Made by a program: the position numbers and the translations under genes. From Azoarcus sp. (GTDB lineage: Bacteria; Pseudomonadota; Gammaproteobacteria; Burkholderiales; Rhodocyclaceae), in the NCBI GenBank assembly GCA_031258965.1, contig JAIRMC010000041.1, positions 1 to 38,218 on the forward strand: a stretch of DNA of 38,218 bases, written 5' to 3'. The notes beneath the pieces are model-generated. The model did not search any database, had not been told where the DNA came from, and saw only the letters and a program-made list of their open reading frames with translations. The stretch's first letter is position 1; each line of letters opens with the position of its first letter. Below are positions 16,257 to 23,682 of this stretch, piece by piece.

Positions 16257-17723
16257 GTGGATAACGCGATCATCGCGGCGATCATTGGCGGCATCTTCTT
16301 GATAGCCGCGGCCTTTGTGACAGGTTGGTTCCAGAAACGCCAGAATGGCAAGACTGGCGGCGATCGGTCTGCCAGCCCCGTTGTCAAGGCGGGCAAGCGC
16401 GCCAAGACGGGAGAGATCAATATCAACAGCCCGCACTACAACACCATCATCAATGTTTCCCAGGAAACCGGTGTCCCGCTTGAAACCCTGCGCGGCATTC
16501 TGAAAAGAATGGGCGAAACAGAACTCGTCGAGGCCGACCCCAAGGAAATCGAACAACGGCTCCGGGCCAAGGCCGAGCAATACCTGTCATTGGAAAAGCA
16601 ATTGCGGGTTTTCACAGGGAACGATCCGGAAGTCGAACACTTGCGGAAAATCGCCCGGCAAGCCTTGCAAGAAGACCGTTTGCAGGAAGTCGAAAACCTG
16701 CTGGCGCAAGCGCGGCAACATGTCCGCGCCGCCAGGCAGGAACTACGCGACGCCGAGCAAACCCAGCGCAAGGTAGAGGCCGAAATCGTTTCCGAGCAGG
16801 CCGCTGCCGCGCGGCTGTGCCTCAATGCGGCCAGCTACCGCAAAGCGGCGGGACTGTTCGGCGAAGCCGCGGACCTGATCGCCCTGGACGACGCCCCACG
16901 GGCGCGCGAATACCAGCTTCAGCGCGCATCGGCGCTCGACGATCTGGGCGATGAATTCGGCGACAACGACGCCTTGCGGGAAGCCATCGCGCTTTACAGG
17001 AAAATCCTTTCCGGCATCGACCGCGCTACGGACCCGCTCGCTTGGGCGAGAACGTGGAACAACCTCGGGAATGCTTTGCGCACACTGGGCGAGCGGGAAA
17101 GCAGCACGGCGCGGCTCGAAGAAGCGGTCGCCGCCTACCGCGAGGCCTTGAAGGAATACACCCGCGAGCGCGTCCCGCTCGATTGGGCGACGACCCAAAA
17201 CAACCTCGGGGCTGCCTTGTTCAGACTGGGCGAGCGGGAAAGCGGCACGGCGCGGCTCGAACAGGCGGTCGCCGCCTACCGCGAGGCTTTGAAGGAATAC
17301 ACTCGCGAGCGCGTCCCGCTCGATTGGGCGATGACCCAAAACAACCTCGGGAGTGCCTTGTTCAGACTGGACGAGTGGGAAAGCGGCACGGCGCGGCTCG
17401 AAGAAGCGGTCGCCGCCTACCGCGAGGCTTTGAAGGAATACACCCGCGAGCGCGTCCCGCTCAATTGGGCGATGACCCAAAACAACCTCGGGAATGTCTT
17501 GCAAACACTGGGCGAGCGGGAAAGCGGCACAGCGCGGCTCGAACAGGCGCTCGACGCTTATAACAATGCGCTTGCGGTTTTCGAGGAAAGCGGCCCTTCT
17601 CATTATGCAGAGCTTGCACAAGACAACCTCGCCCGCGCGCAAGCCCTGCTCCGCGACCGGAAAGGCGGATCCGCCCTCCCAACGCCGCCCGGTGGTTTTC
17701 AAAAACCACCGGGCGGCGTTTGA
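16257..17723 (+). CDS. Membrane-anchored tetratricopeptide-repeat protein
   Basis: The 488-residue product has one N-terminal membrane helix (about residues 3-25, IIAAIIGGIFLIAAAFVTGW) followed by a basic stretch. A helical, probably coiled-coil, region rich in Glu, Gln and Arg spans about 90-190. Tetratricopeptide-type repeats then run from about 195 to 465. Four successive units of 47 residues (NNLG...GERESGTARLEEAVAAYREAL...RVPLDWAMTQ) are nearly identical from about residue 268. The C-terminus is a Pro/Gly-rich tail. I chose GTG 16257 because GGGAGGGG lies just upstream; a TTG at 16236 is the alternative. TPRs bind partner proteins, so a scaffold role is plausible, but no enzymatic domain is seen. 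Function is unknown. Confidence 0.85.
   Translation: MDNAIIAAIIGGIFLIAAAFVTGWFQKRQNGKTGGDRSASPVVKAGKRAKTGEININSPHYNTIINVSQETGVPLETLRGILKRMGETELVEADPKEIEQRLRAKAEQYLSLEKQLRVFTGNDPEVEHLRKIARQALQEDRLQEVENLLAQARQHVRAARQELRDAEQTQRKVEAEIVSEQAAAARLCLNAASYRKAAGLFGEAADLIALDDAPRAREYQLQRASALDDLGDEFGDNDALREAIALYRKILSGIDRATDPLAWARTWNNLGNALRTLGERESSTARLEEAVAAYREALKEYTRERVPLDWATTQNNLGAALFRLGERESGTARLEQAVAAYREALKEYTRERVPLDWAMTQNNLGSALFRLDEWESGTARLEEAVAAYREALKEYTRERVPLNWAMTQNNLGNVLQTLGERESGTARLEQALDAYNNALAVFEESGPSHYAELAQDNLARAQALLRDRKGGSALPTPPGGFQKPPGGV
17058..17621 (+). repeat. Four tandem 141-bp repeats within the TPR gene
   Basis: Units start at 17058, 17199, 17340 and 17481 with an exact period of 141 bases (47 codons). 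The first three differ by only a few substitutions each, many at silent positions, and the fourth diverges in its last third. The near identity at DNA level points to recent duplication or gene conversion rather than an old repeat protein. Confidence 0.9.
17681..17720. terminator. 19-bp perfect hairpin at the end of the TPR gene, between convergent genes
   Basis: Arms 17681-17699 and 17702-17720 are exact reverse complements with two bases between them. The hairpin lies inside the last codons of the TPR gene; the TGA stop is at 17721-17723. It is 30 bases from the end of the convergent ATPase gene, so it can act on both transcripts. Neither side has a long T tract, so it may be a weak intrinsic terminator or an RNA-end stabiliser. 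Confidence 0.6.
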
Positions 17724-17749
17724 AAACCGTCAGGGAACCCCGCTGCAAG

Positions 17750-19852
17750 TTACGCGGTCACGTTCTGCCGCCTGACCGCATTCAGCAGGATGCCGATGGT
17801 ACTGCCGTTGTGCAGCACGCTGGCGGCGACGGGGGTGAGGAGGCCGAGCGCCGCCACCGAGAGGATGGCGGTGTTCAGCCCCACGGTGAGCCGGTAGTTG
17901 GCCGAAATGCGCCTGAGGGCGGCGAGCGCGAGCGCCCTGGCATCGGCAATGCGGGAGATGTCGTCTTCGAGGAGGGCGATGTCGGCGGTGAGGCGGGCAA
18001 CGTCCGCGCCTTTTTGCATGGCGATGCCGACGTGCGCAACAGCCAGCGCGGGCGCGTCGTTGACGCCGTCGCCGACGAAGGCGATGCGCGCGCCCTGGTC
18101 TTTGAGTGTCTGGATGATGGCGGCCTTGCTCTCGGGCAGGAGGTCGGCGTGGTATTCGTCGATGCCCAGGAGGGCGGCGAATTCGGCGGCGCGCCCGGCA
18201 TGGTCGCCGGTGAGCATGACGATTTTCTTGACGCCCAGCGCGCGCAGGCGCGCGACGGTGGCGGCGCTCTCCGCGCGCAGGACGTCGCGCAGGGCGAGCA
18301 CGCCCAGGAGTCTGCCGCCAAAGCCGATGTAGAGCAGGGTCTTGCCGTCGCAATGGAGCCGGTCGAGCGTGTCGCGCCAGGGGGCGACGTCGATGCCTTC
18401 GTCGTCTTCGACGAAATGGCGCGAGCCGACGACGATGCGCTGGCCGTCGATGATGCTGGCGACGCCGTGCGCGACGACGAATTCGACTTCCTTGTGGTTG
18501 AAGTGCCGCCCGCTCATGGAACGCGCGGCTTCGACCACGGCCATAGCCATGGGGTGGAAGTAGTGCTCTTCGACCGAGGCGGCCAGGCAGATGAGGTCTT
18601 CGGCGCTGTAGGCGGTATCGAAGGCGATGGAGTCGGTGACGGCGAGCGACCCTGAGCTGAGCGTGCCCGTTTTGTCGAATACGAAGGTGTCGGCTTCGGC
18701 AAGGCGTTCGAGGGCATCGGCGCCCTTGACGAGAATGCCGCCCTTGCCTGCTTGGTACATGGCGGATTTGAAGGCGACGGGCGTCGCCAATTTGAGCGCG
18801 CAGGCATAGTCGGCCTGCAATACGGCGGCGGCCCGCCGCCAGTCGGCGGAAACGGCGTAGGAGACGCCCGCGAGCGCGATGATCCAGGGCACCAGGCGAT
18901 CTGCGAGGCGCGAGGCATCGAGTTGGGCCGCGCTTTTCGCGGTCAGGGATTGTTCGACGTAGTTGGCGATGCGGGCCACGGCAGTCTGCGCACCGACTTG
19001 TTCGGCATAGACGCGCAGGCAGCCGTCTTCTACGTGCGTGCCGGAAAGTACGGTGTCGCCGCGCGATTTTTCGATGGGGGCGCTCTCGCCGGTCATGGTT
19101 GCTTCGTTGACCCGCGCTTCGCCGGAGAGCACGGTGCCATCCACGGGAACGATGACGCCGGTGCCGACAATCACGATGTCTCCGACGATGACTTCGTCGG
19201 TGGAGACGGCAAGCTCGCGCCCTTCGCGCTCCACCCAGACTTCTTTGTCGACGGGGTTCAGCAGGCGCCTGAGGAGTTCGTCGGATCGCCGGACGATGGT
19301 TTTTTCGAGGTATTCGCCCAGTTCGAGCATGAAAACGGTGGCGCTGGCCGAGGCGGTATCCCGAAGCAGGAGCGAGATGCCCACGGCGGCGGCTTCGAGC
19401 GCGTGGGAGCCAATGCCGTTGTCGCGGAAGTCGCGCGCGCCTTTGCGCAGCACCGGCAGGGCGAGGCCCGTGGTGGCGAGCAGGCGCAAGGGTTGCGGCA
19501 GCAGGAGGGCGCCCGCGAGAAGGGCGCCAAGAGTGGCGATGCCGCCGGGCGTCCCCGGGGGAAGGCGGGCGCGCCCGGTGTTTGCGGCAGTTTCCGGTGC
19601 TAGGGCAAGCAGTTGTTCCCGCAGGCGTTCGACATCGGTCAGGGCGCGATCAAACCGGATGACGAGGGCGCGTGCACGGGGATTGATGCGTTGTTCGATG
19701 ATGCCGGGCAAGGCGGCGATCTGGCGGGAAAGTGTTGTCACGTCGTCCGCGAGGCCGCCATGCGGACAGGCGGCGTAGCGAAAGCGCACGCGCGCCGGGA
19801 GACGGTGCGCTACCCACAGCGCCGTGAAGCAGCGCGCGCCAGCAGGCGTCAT
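17750..19852 (-). CDS. P1B-type metal-transporting ATPase lacking the CPC motif
   Basis: The 700-residue protein has P-type ATPase hallmarks: TGES (254-257), the phosphorylated Asp393 in DKTGT, an HP motif in EEHYFHPMAMAVVEAA and GDGVNDAPALA. The N-terminus (about 10-85) is an HMA-like domain opening with VAHRLPARVRFR and without a CxxC metal site. The transport-site helix reads DYACALKLATP, where most P1B pumps have CPC-ALxLATP. Cys351 remains, but the first Cys and the Pro are replaced by Tyr and Ala. This places it outside the Cu and Zn/Cd groups. It resembles the atypical pumps found in ferrosome clusters (FezB) and mycobacterial CtpC-like pumps (inference). It is the last gene of a six-gene operon and overlaps the preceding gene by four bases. 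Confidence 0.9.
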   Translation of the reverse strand: MTPAGARCFTALWVAHRLPARVRFRYAACPHGGLADDVTTLSRQIAALPGIIEQRINPRARALVIRFDRALTDVERLREQLLALAPETAANTGRARLPPGTPGGIATLGALLAGALLLPQPLRLLATTGLALPVLRKGARDFRDNGIGSHALEAAAVGISLLLRDTASASATVFMLELGEYLEKTIVRRSDELLRRLLNPVDKEVWVEREGRELAVSTDEVIVGDIVIVGTGVIVPVDGTVLSGEARVNEATMTGESAPIEKSRGDTVLSGTHVEDGCLRVYAEQVGAQTAVARIANYVEQSLTAKSAAQLDASRLADRLVPWIIALAGVSYAVSADWRRAAAVLQADYACALKLATPVAFKSAMYQAGKGGILVKGADALERLAEADTFVFDKTGTLSSGSLAVTDSIAFDTAYSAEDLICLAASVEEHYFHPMAMAVVEAARSMSGRHFNHKEVEFVVAHGVASIIDGQRIVVGSRHFVEDDEGIDVAPWRDTLDRLHCDGKTLLYIGFGGRLLGVLALRDVLRAESAATVARLRALGVKKIVMLTGDHAGRAAEFAALLGIDEYHADLLPESKAAIIQTLKDQGARIAFVGDGVNDAPALAVAHVGIAMQKGADVARLTADIALLEDDISRIADARALALAALRRISANYRLTVGLNTAILSVAALGLLTPVAASVLHNGSTIGILLNAVRRQNVTA

Positions 19853-20175
19853 GACGGGTCGCCGCCCGCTTTTTCCGCTTCGATTTCCGCCTTGATGTCG
19901 GCCATTTGCTCGCGCAGTTCCGCCAAGCCGCCCGCGACGCTGCTGTACAGGTCGATGCCGCCTTTCAGGATTCTGGCGCGGAGTTCCTCATTGGAGAGGA
20001 TGTAGACCACCGCCGCGCCCACCGCCGCGCCGATCAGGAATTGCTCGGACGGACGTTCGCGCAGCCATTCCCCCAGTCCGCCAAAAAGACCGGACGGGGC
20101 GGCGTCCGCCGCGTTGGAAGCGCTGGCGGGACGGCCAGCCTTGCGGGATTTCTTGGCTTTGCTTTTTTTGCTCAT
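19849..20175 (-). CDS. Small membrane protein with one helix and a YtxH-like tail
   Basis: The 108-residue product has a very basic N-terminus (MSKKSKAKKSRKAGRP), a Ser/Ala linker, one predicted membrane segment with small residues (FLIGAAVGAAVVYIL, about 58-72) and an amphipathic, probably coiled, C-terminal helix (LAELREQMADIKAEIEAEK). The layout resembles YtxH-type or P-ATPase-associated small proteins, but I cannot name a family with certainty. I chose ATG 20175 because GAAGGAG lies just upstream; the open frame continues back to 20364 without a good start. Its stop overlaps the ATPase start (ATGA), so the two are translationally coupled, suggesting a direct role with the pump. Confidence 0.8.
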   Translation of the reverse strand: MSKKSKAKKSRKAGRPASASNAADAAPSGLFGGLGEWLRERPSEQFLIGAAVGAAVVYILSNEELRARILKGGIDLYSSVAGGLAELREQMADIKAEIEAEKAGGDPS

Positions 20176-20242
20176 GGGAACTCCTTCGGTTCTCAGGTAT
20201 CGGCGCATGCGCGCCGCTTGGGTTGTTCCGCGTTTTCTCGCA

Positions 20243-20551
20243 TCAGAATTCGATGGATGGCACGGCGTCCCCGGCGGGCAGGAGGCTTTGCAGCGCGTAA
20301 ACGCTGGCCGCCGCGCCCGCCGCCGCCAGCGCCGCGCGGAAATAGCGGCGCTGTTGCAGCGCATCCGCCGCTATCGTGACAGCCGCCAGCACCACGCCGC
20401 TTTGCAGTGCCGCGCGCGCGGCGGCGCGATCCAGCCTGGGGGCATCGTTCCGCGCAATGGCGGCCACGATGCCGCTCGCCAGCGCCCCGCGCACAAAGTC
20501 ATTGGCGGCGTTGCGCTGCGAAAGCGGTTTGTACGCCTTTTTTTTCTTCAT
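20243..20551 (-). CDS. Small Ala-rich membrane protein of unknown function
   Basis: The 102-residue product begins with four lysines (MKKKKAYKPLSQ). It has two or three hydrophobic stretches rich in Ala and Gly: DFVRGALASGIVAAIA, SGVVLAAVTIAADAL and RAALAAAGAAASVYALQSLL. I recognise no family. Its ATG overlaps the stop codon of the preceding gene (20548-20551, ATGA). A gap of 67 bases separates it from the next gene of the operon. The arrangement shows it belongs to the same transcription unit as the P1B ATPase and the HMA-like proteins. Confidence 0.75.
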   Translation of the reverse strand: MKKKKAYKPLSQRNAANDFVRGALASGIVAAIARNDAPRLDRAAARAALQSGVVLAAVTIAADALQQRRYFRAALAAAGAAASVYALQSLLPAGDAVPSIEF

Positions 20552-20868
20552 TCCGGCCCCTTTTTGTTTTTGGGTTTGCGCGCAGCGGATGCATCCGCGT
20601 CCGCTGCCTGCGCCACATCTGCCGCATCTGCCGGTTCGTCCGCAGCGGCGGGCGTTTCCGCCGTCGATGCGCCGGAAGCGAGGCGGTCGCGCAATTGTTC
20701 GCTCGACTGGCGGATGACATCCAGACCAGAAACGGCGGTCTGGCGGATTTTGCGGCCAGCGTTTTCTACGGCCTCGCTGACGCGCTGGCCGCTTTTTGCT
20801 TTGCGGACAAGACCGGCAGCCGAAGCGCCAACAAAAACGCCCGCGATGAAAGGCAGTATGGGAAACAT
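20548..20868 (-). CDS. Small glycine-zipper membrane protein with charged tail
   Basis: The 106-residue product has one N-terminal membrane segment (FPILPFIAGVFVGASAAGLV) with a GxxxGxxxxG-like spacing. An amphipathic region follows (about 28-65), then a low-complexity Ala/Asp/Glu tail ending KPKNKKGPE. The layout (membrane helix of small residues, then a helix, then a charged tail) resembles the DUF1490/PacL proteins that accompany mycobacterial P1B ATPases, but the sequence match is loose. A strong ribosome site, AAGGAG, precedes ATG 20868. It follows the second HMA-like gene by 10 bases and overlaps the next gene by four. Confidence 0.75.
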   Translation of the reverse strand: MFPILPFIAGVFVGASAAGLVRKAKSGQRVSEAVENAGRKIRQTAVSGLDVIRQSSEQLRDRLASGASTAETPAAADEPADAADVAQAADADASAARKPKNKKGPE

Positions 20869-20878
20869 TTTCTTCTCC

Positions 20879-21250
20879 TTACGTATTGTCAGTGGGTTGT
20901 AAACATCCGTCCCGCAGGCGCTCCAGCAGCGCCGCGGCTTCCGGCGAGGGCCGGTTTGCCAGGAGATCGGGCCAGGCCCGATCCGGGATGGTCTGGTTGT
21001 CGTATTCCACGGTCAGGGATCGCGCCAGTTTGTTCAGATGGATACGGCGTATACCGGGAATGGCGCCAAGCGCGCTGCCAAAACGCCCGGCTTCGATGCC
21101 GGAAAGCCCGACGCGGCGCAGGGCCTCTGCGCTGGTATCGAGCTTCAGGCGAATCCGCCCCGGAATGTGGTGCGCGATAGCGACCAGGGCAATGCAGCAG
21201 CGCAGGGATTCGGGGATGATATCCGCGCCGGGTTGTGCAGGCGCGTTCAA
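20879..21250 (-). CDS. HMA-like small protein, second copy, TTG start
   Basis: The 123-residue product contains the same opening motif as its neighbours (AHHIPGRIRLKL) and a ferredoxin-like core ending SLTVEYDNQTIPD. It has no CxxC site; two adjacent Cys (18 and 19) lie before the motif. I read the start as TTG at 21250, because it overlaps the stop codon of the preceding gene (TTGA), has AGGA eight bases upstream, and no ATG fits the conserved region. The frame is open much further upstream, but that part is an antisense-like shadow of the first HMA gene. It probably handles or senses the pump's substrate, or docks on the pump (inference). Confidence 0.75.
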   Translation of the reverse strand: MNAPAQPGADIIPESLRCCIALVAIAHHIPGRIRLKLDTSAEALRRVGLSGIEAGRFGSALGAIPGIRRIHLNKLARSLTVEYDNQTIPDRAWPDLLANRPSPEAAALLERLRDGCLQPTDNT

Positions 21251-21666
21251 GAGAGGATCCTGCCGCGATGAAAGTAAAGATGCAGCCCCAGACAGGCGGC
21301 GAACAGCCCGGCGGAAAGCGCATGGCCGCGCCGCCCGCCTCTGGCCAGGGCGAAAGTGGCCGCGAGACTCAGCAGCATGCCGTATTTCGCATAACGGTTC
21401 ACCGTCGCTTCGCGGTTCCGTCCGGCGTGCAGCGCCTTGAGTTCGGCGGCGACGATGTCGTCGATGACGCTCTCCATCGCTTCGGCGGGAATGGCGGCGG
21501 CATCGTAATGCACGATGAGCGAGGATGCGGCGGTATTGGCGTCGACGCGCACAACGCCGTCGAGGGCAAGGAAAGCGGCTTGCAGGCGTTCGCTGCGCCG
21601 GGCGCTGGCAAGCGCCTTGTGACGGATGCGAATGCGGCCAGGAATGGAGGAGACGATCAGTGGCAT
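21247..21666 (-). CDS. HMA-like protein with C-terminal membrane helices, first gene of the ATPase operon
   Basis: The 139-residue product opens MPLIVSSIPGRIRIRHK and continues through a beta-alpha-beta core (VVRVDANTAASSLIVHYD), like the HMA_2-type domain fused to some P-type ATPases. No CxxC is present. The C-terminal third has two hydrophobic segments (about KYGMLLSLAATFALA and ALSAGLFAACLGLHLYF), so it is likely membrane-bound. I chose ATG 21666 with GGCGAG upstream; a TTG at 21693 is the alternative but would leave almost no leader downstream of the predicted promoter. It overlaps the next gene by four bases. Confidence 0.8.
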   Translation of the reverse strand: MPLIVSSIPGRIRIRHKALASARRSERLQAAFLALDGVVRVDANTAASSLIVHYDAAAIPAEAMESVIDDIVAAELKALHAGRNREATVNRYAKYGMLLSLAATFALARGGRRGHALSAGLFAACLGLHLYFHRGRILS

Positions 21667-21701
21667 GGGACGATTCTCGCCGAACGAATGCAATGGTGAA
21701 A

Positions 21702-21707
21702 ATTATA
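21702..21707 (-). promoter_or_regulatory. Consensus -10 element before the ATPase operon
   Basis: A perfect TATAAT lies on the minus strand across the last codon and stop codon of the M61 peptidase gene, 36 bases before ATG 21666. Transcription would start near 21695. The region 17 bases upstream reads GGAAAA, so there is no good -35; activation by another factor is possible. It suggests the ATPase operon can be expressed independently of the peptidase gene. Confidence 0.4.
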
Positions 21708-23523
21708 AGCAACCAGGCCGGGGCTTTTCCGGCGCTTTTGCCGCCTTGTGTTCCCCAAGCCAGCCCTGGCGCAGTTTTTCGGCTTCCCTGCCCGCCCGTC
21801 CGTTCACGCTGAGTTTGATCGTATTTTCGGGCGCGACGCCAAGCTCGACCTCGAAGCGCATCAGTTCGTCGCGCCGGAAGGCGTGGATTTCCACCCGGTC
21901 GCCAGCGCGGCGGCGGCCAAGCAGCTTTTGCAGGCTGTCGGCATCGACCCGCAGGCCCTCGAAGGCGATCAGGATGTCTCCCGCCGAAAGTCCCGCCTTT
22001 TGCGCGGGGCCGTTATCGTAAACAGTGGCAATGCGGGCTTCCTTGCCGCTGGCAAGCCGGATGCCGAGCGTCGGCGCGGGATTTGCCGCTTCGGCTTGCC
22101 AATGTACGCCGAAAAGCCGCAGTTGCTTTTCCAGCGCCAGATCGCCGGTGCCTTCCACCGTCCGCCGCAGCCAGCGCGCAAGACGAGCGCCGCCGATTTC
22201 GCCAATCACATCGAAAATGCCGTCCTCGGACACGCCGACGCCGCTCAGTCCGTGCCGCCGCCACAGTGCGCGCATCACGTCGTCGAGGCTGCGCCCTCCC
22301 CCGCTGTCGGCGCGCAATTGCAGGTCGAGCATGAGCGCGATTAGCGCCCCCTTGGTGTAGTAGCTGACGATGGCGTTGGGCGAGTTTTCGTCCTGCCGGT
22401 AATAATGCGTCCAAGCATCGAAGGAGGACGCGGCTACGCTCTGCCGGTGTCGCCCCGGCGTATTCAGCAGCGATGAAACGGATTTCGCCAAGAGGCCGAG
22501 ATAGTCGTCGACACCGATCACCCCCGCGCGCGCCAGGGCGAGATCGTCATAATAGGAAGTGATCCCCTCGAAGGCCCACAGCAGCCGGGTATGGTTCTCG
22601 CGTGCGAGATCATAGGGCATGAAGGCCGCCGGTTTGATCCGCTTGACGTTCCAGGCATGGAAATATTCGTGACTGCACAAGCCGAGGTAGGTCTTGTAGC
22701 CATCGGACAGGCCCTTCATGCCGGGATAAGGCAGATCGCCGCGGCTGGCGATGAGCGCCGTCGAGGCGCGATGTTCGAGTCCGCCATGGCCTTCGTCCAC
22801 GATCCGCGTGAGAAAGAGATAGCGCGTCATTGGCGGCGGCGCGCCGAAAAGCGCGATTTGCCATTGGCAGACGCGGGCGAGATCGGTCTTGAGCCTTGCC
22901 ATGTCGCAATCGTGGCGGCCACTGAGCGCGATGTCGTGCCGTATGCCGCCAACCTTGAAACAATCAAGAGTGAATACGCCCATTTCGACCGGATGGTCGA
23001 TCAGTTCGTCATAATCCGCGGCGCGGTAAAGGCCGAAGCCGAACGACGCCGCCGCGCCGGGTTCGCCTTCGGCCCTTGGCAGGGCGGTTGCCACGCGCCA
23101 GTTTTCCGCGCCGCTCGCGGGGGGCCGGATGTCGACCAGGCAAGGGACATCCGTTTGTCCTTCAACGGCAAGGAACACGCTGGCGCCGTTGAAAAAACCG
23201 TGCGTCCGGTCGAGATGCGCGGCGCGCACCGACAAATCCCAGGCATAGACCTCGTAAATGAGCGACAAGGCTTGTCCGCGCGGAATTTTCGCCGCCTGCC
23301 AGGTGTGCTTGTCGAGCTTGACGAGGGGCACGGCCCGCCCGCCGGATTCCGCCCTCAGGCTCACGATATGGCGCGCAAATTCGCGGATCATGTAACTGCC
23401 GGGAATCCATGCCGGCAGGCTGAACCGCTGCCCGTCCGGCGCCGGTTCCGGCGCCGTGCAGCGAACCTCGAACAAATGCGCGCCGGGGCGCGAAGGATGG
23501 ATGACGTAATGGAGGGGGGACAT
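21703..23523 (-). CDS. M61-family metallopeptidase with PDZ domain
   Basis: The 606-residue product matches the M61 (glycyl aminopeptidase-like) family. An N-terminal beta domain (LPAWIPGSYMIREFARHI) precedes the catalytic domain with the zinc motif HEYFH (His285, Glu286, His289) and a downstream Glu in WAFEGITSYYDD (about 319). A C-terminal PDZ domain (about 500-575) contains NGPAQKAGLSAGDILIAFEG. No signal peptide is evident at the chosen start, so a cytoplasmic location is likely. ATG 23523 gives the normal family N-terminus; the frame is open upstream to 23715 without support. It ends 36 bases before the ATPase operon on the same strand. Confidence 0.93.
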   Translation of the reverse strand: MSPLHYVIHPSRPGAHLFEVRCTAPEPAPDGQRFSLPAWIPGSYMIREFARHIVSLRAESGGRAVPLVKLDKHTWQAAKIPRGQALSLIYEVYAWDLSVRAAHLDRTHGFFNGASVFLAVEGQTDVPCLVDIRPPASGAENWRVATALPRAEGEPGAAASFGFGLYRAADYDELIDHPVEMGVFTLDCFKVGGIRHDIALSGRHDCDMARLKTDLARVCQWQIALFGAPPPMTRYLFLTRIVDEGHGGLEHRASTALIASRGDLPYPGMKGLSDGYKTYLGLCSHEYFHAWNVKRIKPAAFMPYDLARENHTRLLWAFEGITSYYDDLALARAGVIGVDDYLGLLAKSVSSLLNTPGRHRQSVAASSFDAWTHYYRQDENSPNAIVSYYTKGALIALMLDLQLRADSGGGRSLDDVMRALWRRHGLSGVGVSEDGIFDVIGEIGGARLARWLRRTVEGTGDLALEKQLRLFGVHWQAEAANPAPTLGIRLASGKEARIATVYDNGPAQKAGLSAGDILIAFEGLRVDADSLQKLLGRRRAGDRVEIHAFRRDELMRFEVELGVAPENTIKLSVNGRAGREAEKLRQGWLGEHKAAKAPEKPRPGCL

Positions 23524-23682
23524 GCGGTATCCATGCGCGTGCGGATTCGCGCCCGGGAATGTTACGATGAAACCGCATTCCCCTATTGGACGTTTTTCCA
23601 CAAGGCCCGCATCGAACAGCGCAGGCGCATCACCTCCCTCGCCTCGACGGAATAGCCGTTTCGTCCCGAAGGGTTGCCGGAA

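Noticed and set aside
17058-17621. Regular 141-bp repeats considered as a CRISPR or satellite array
   Set aside because: The repeats are contiguous, in frame and encode TPR units; there are no spacers.
21690-21712. Possible Fur box in the AT-rich stretch before the ATPase operon
   Set aside because: The sequence does not form the paired GATAAT/ATTATC halves; the AT content is explained by the -10 element.
22591-23655. Open frame of 354 codons on the plus strand
   Set aside because: Antisense to the M61 peptidase gene; no family features.
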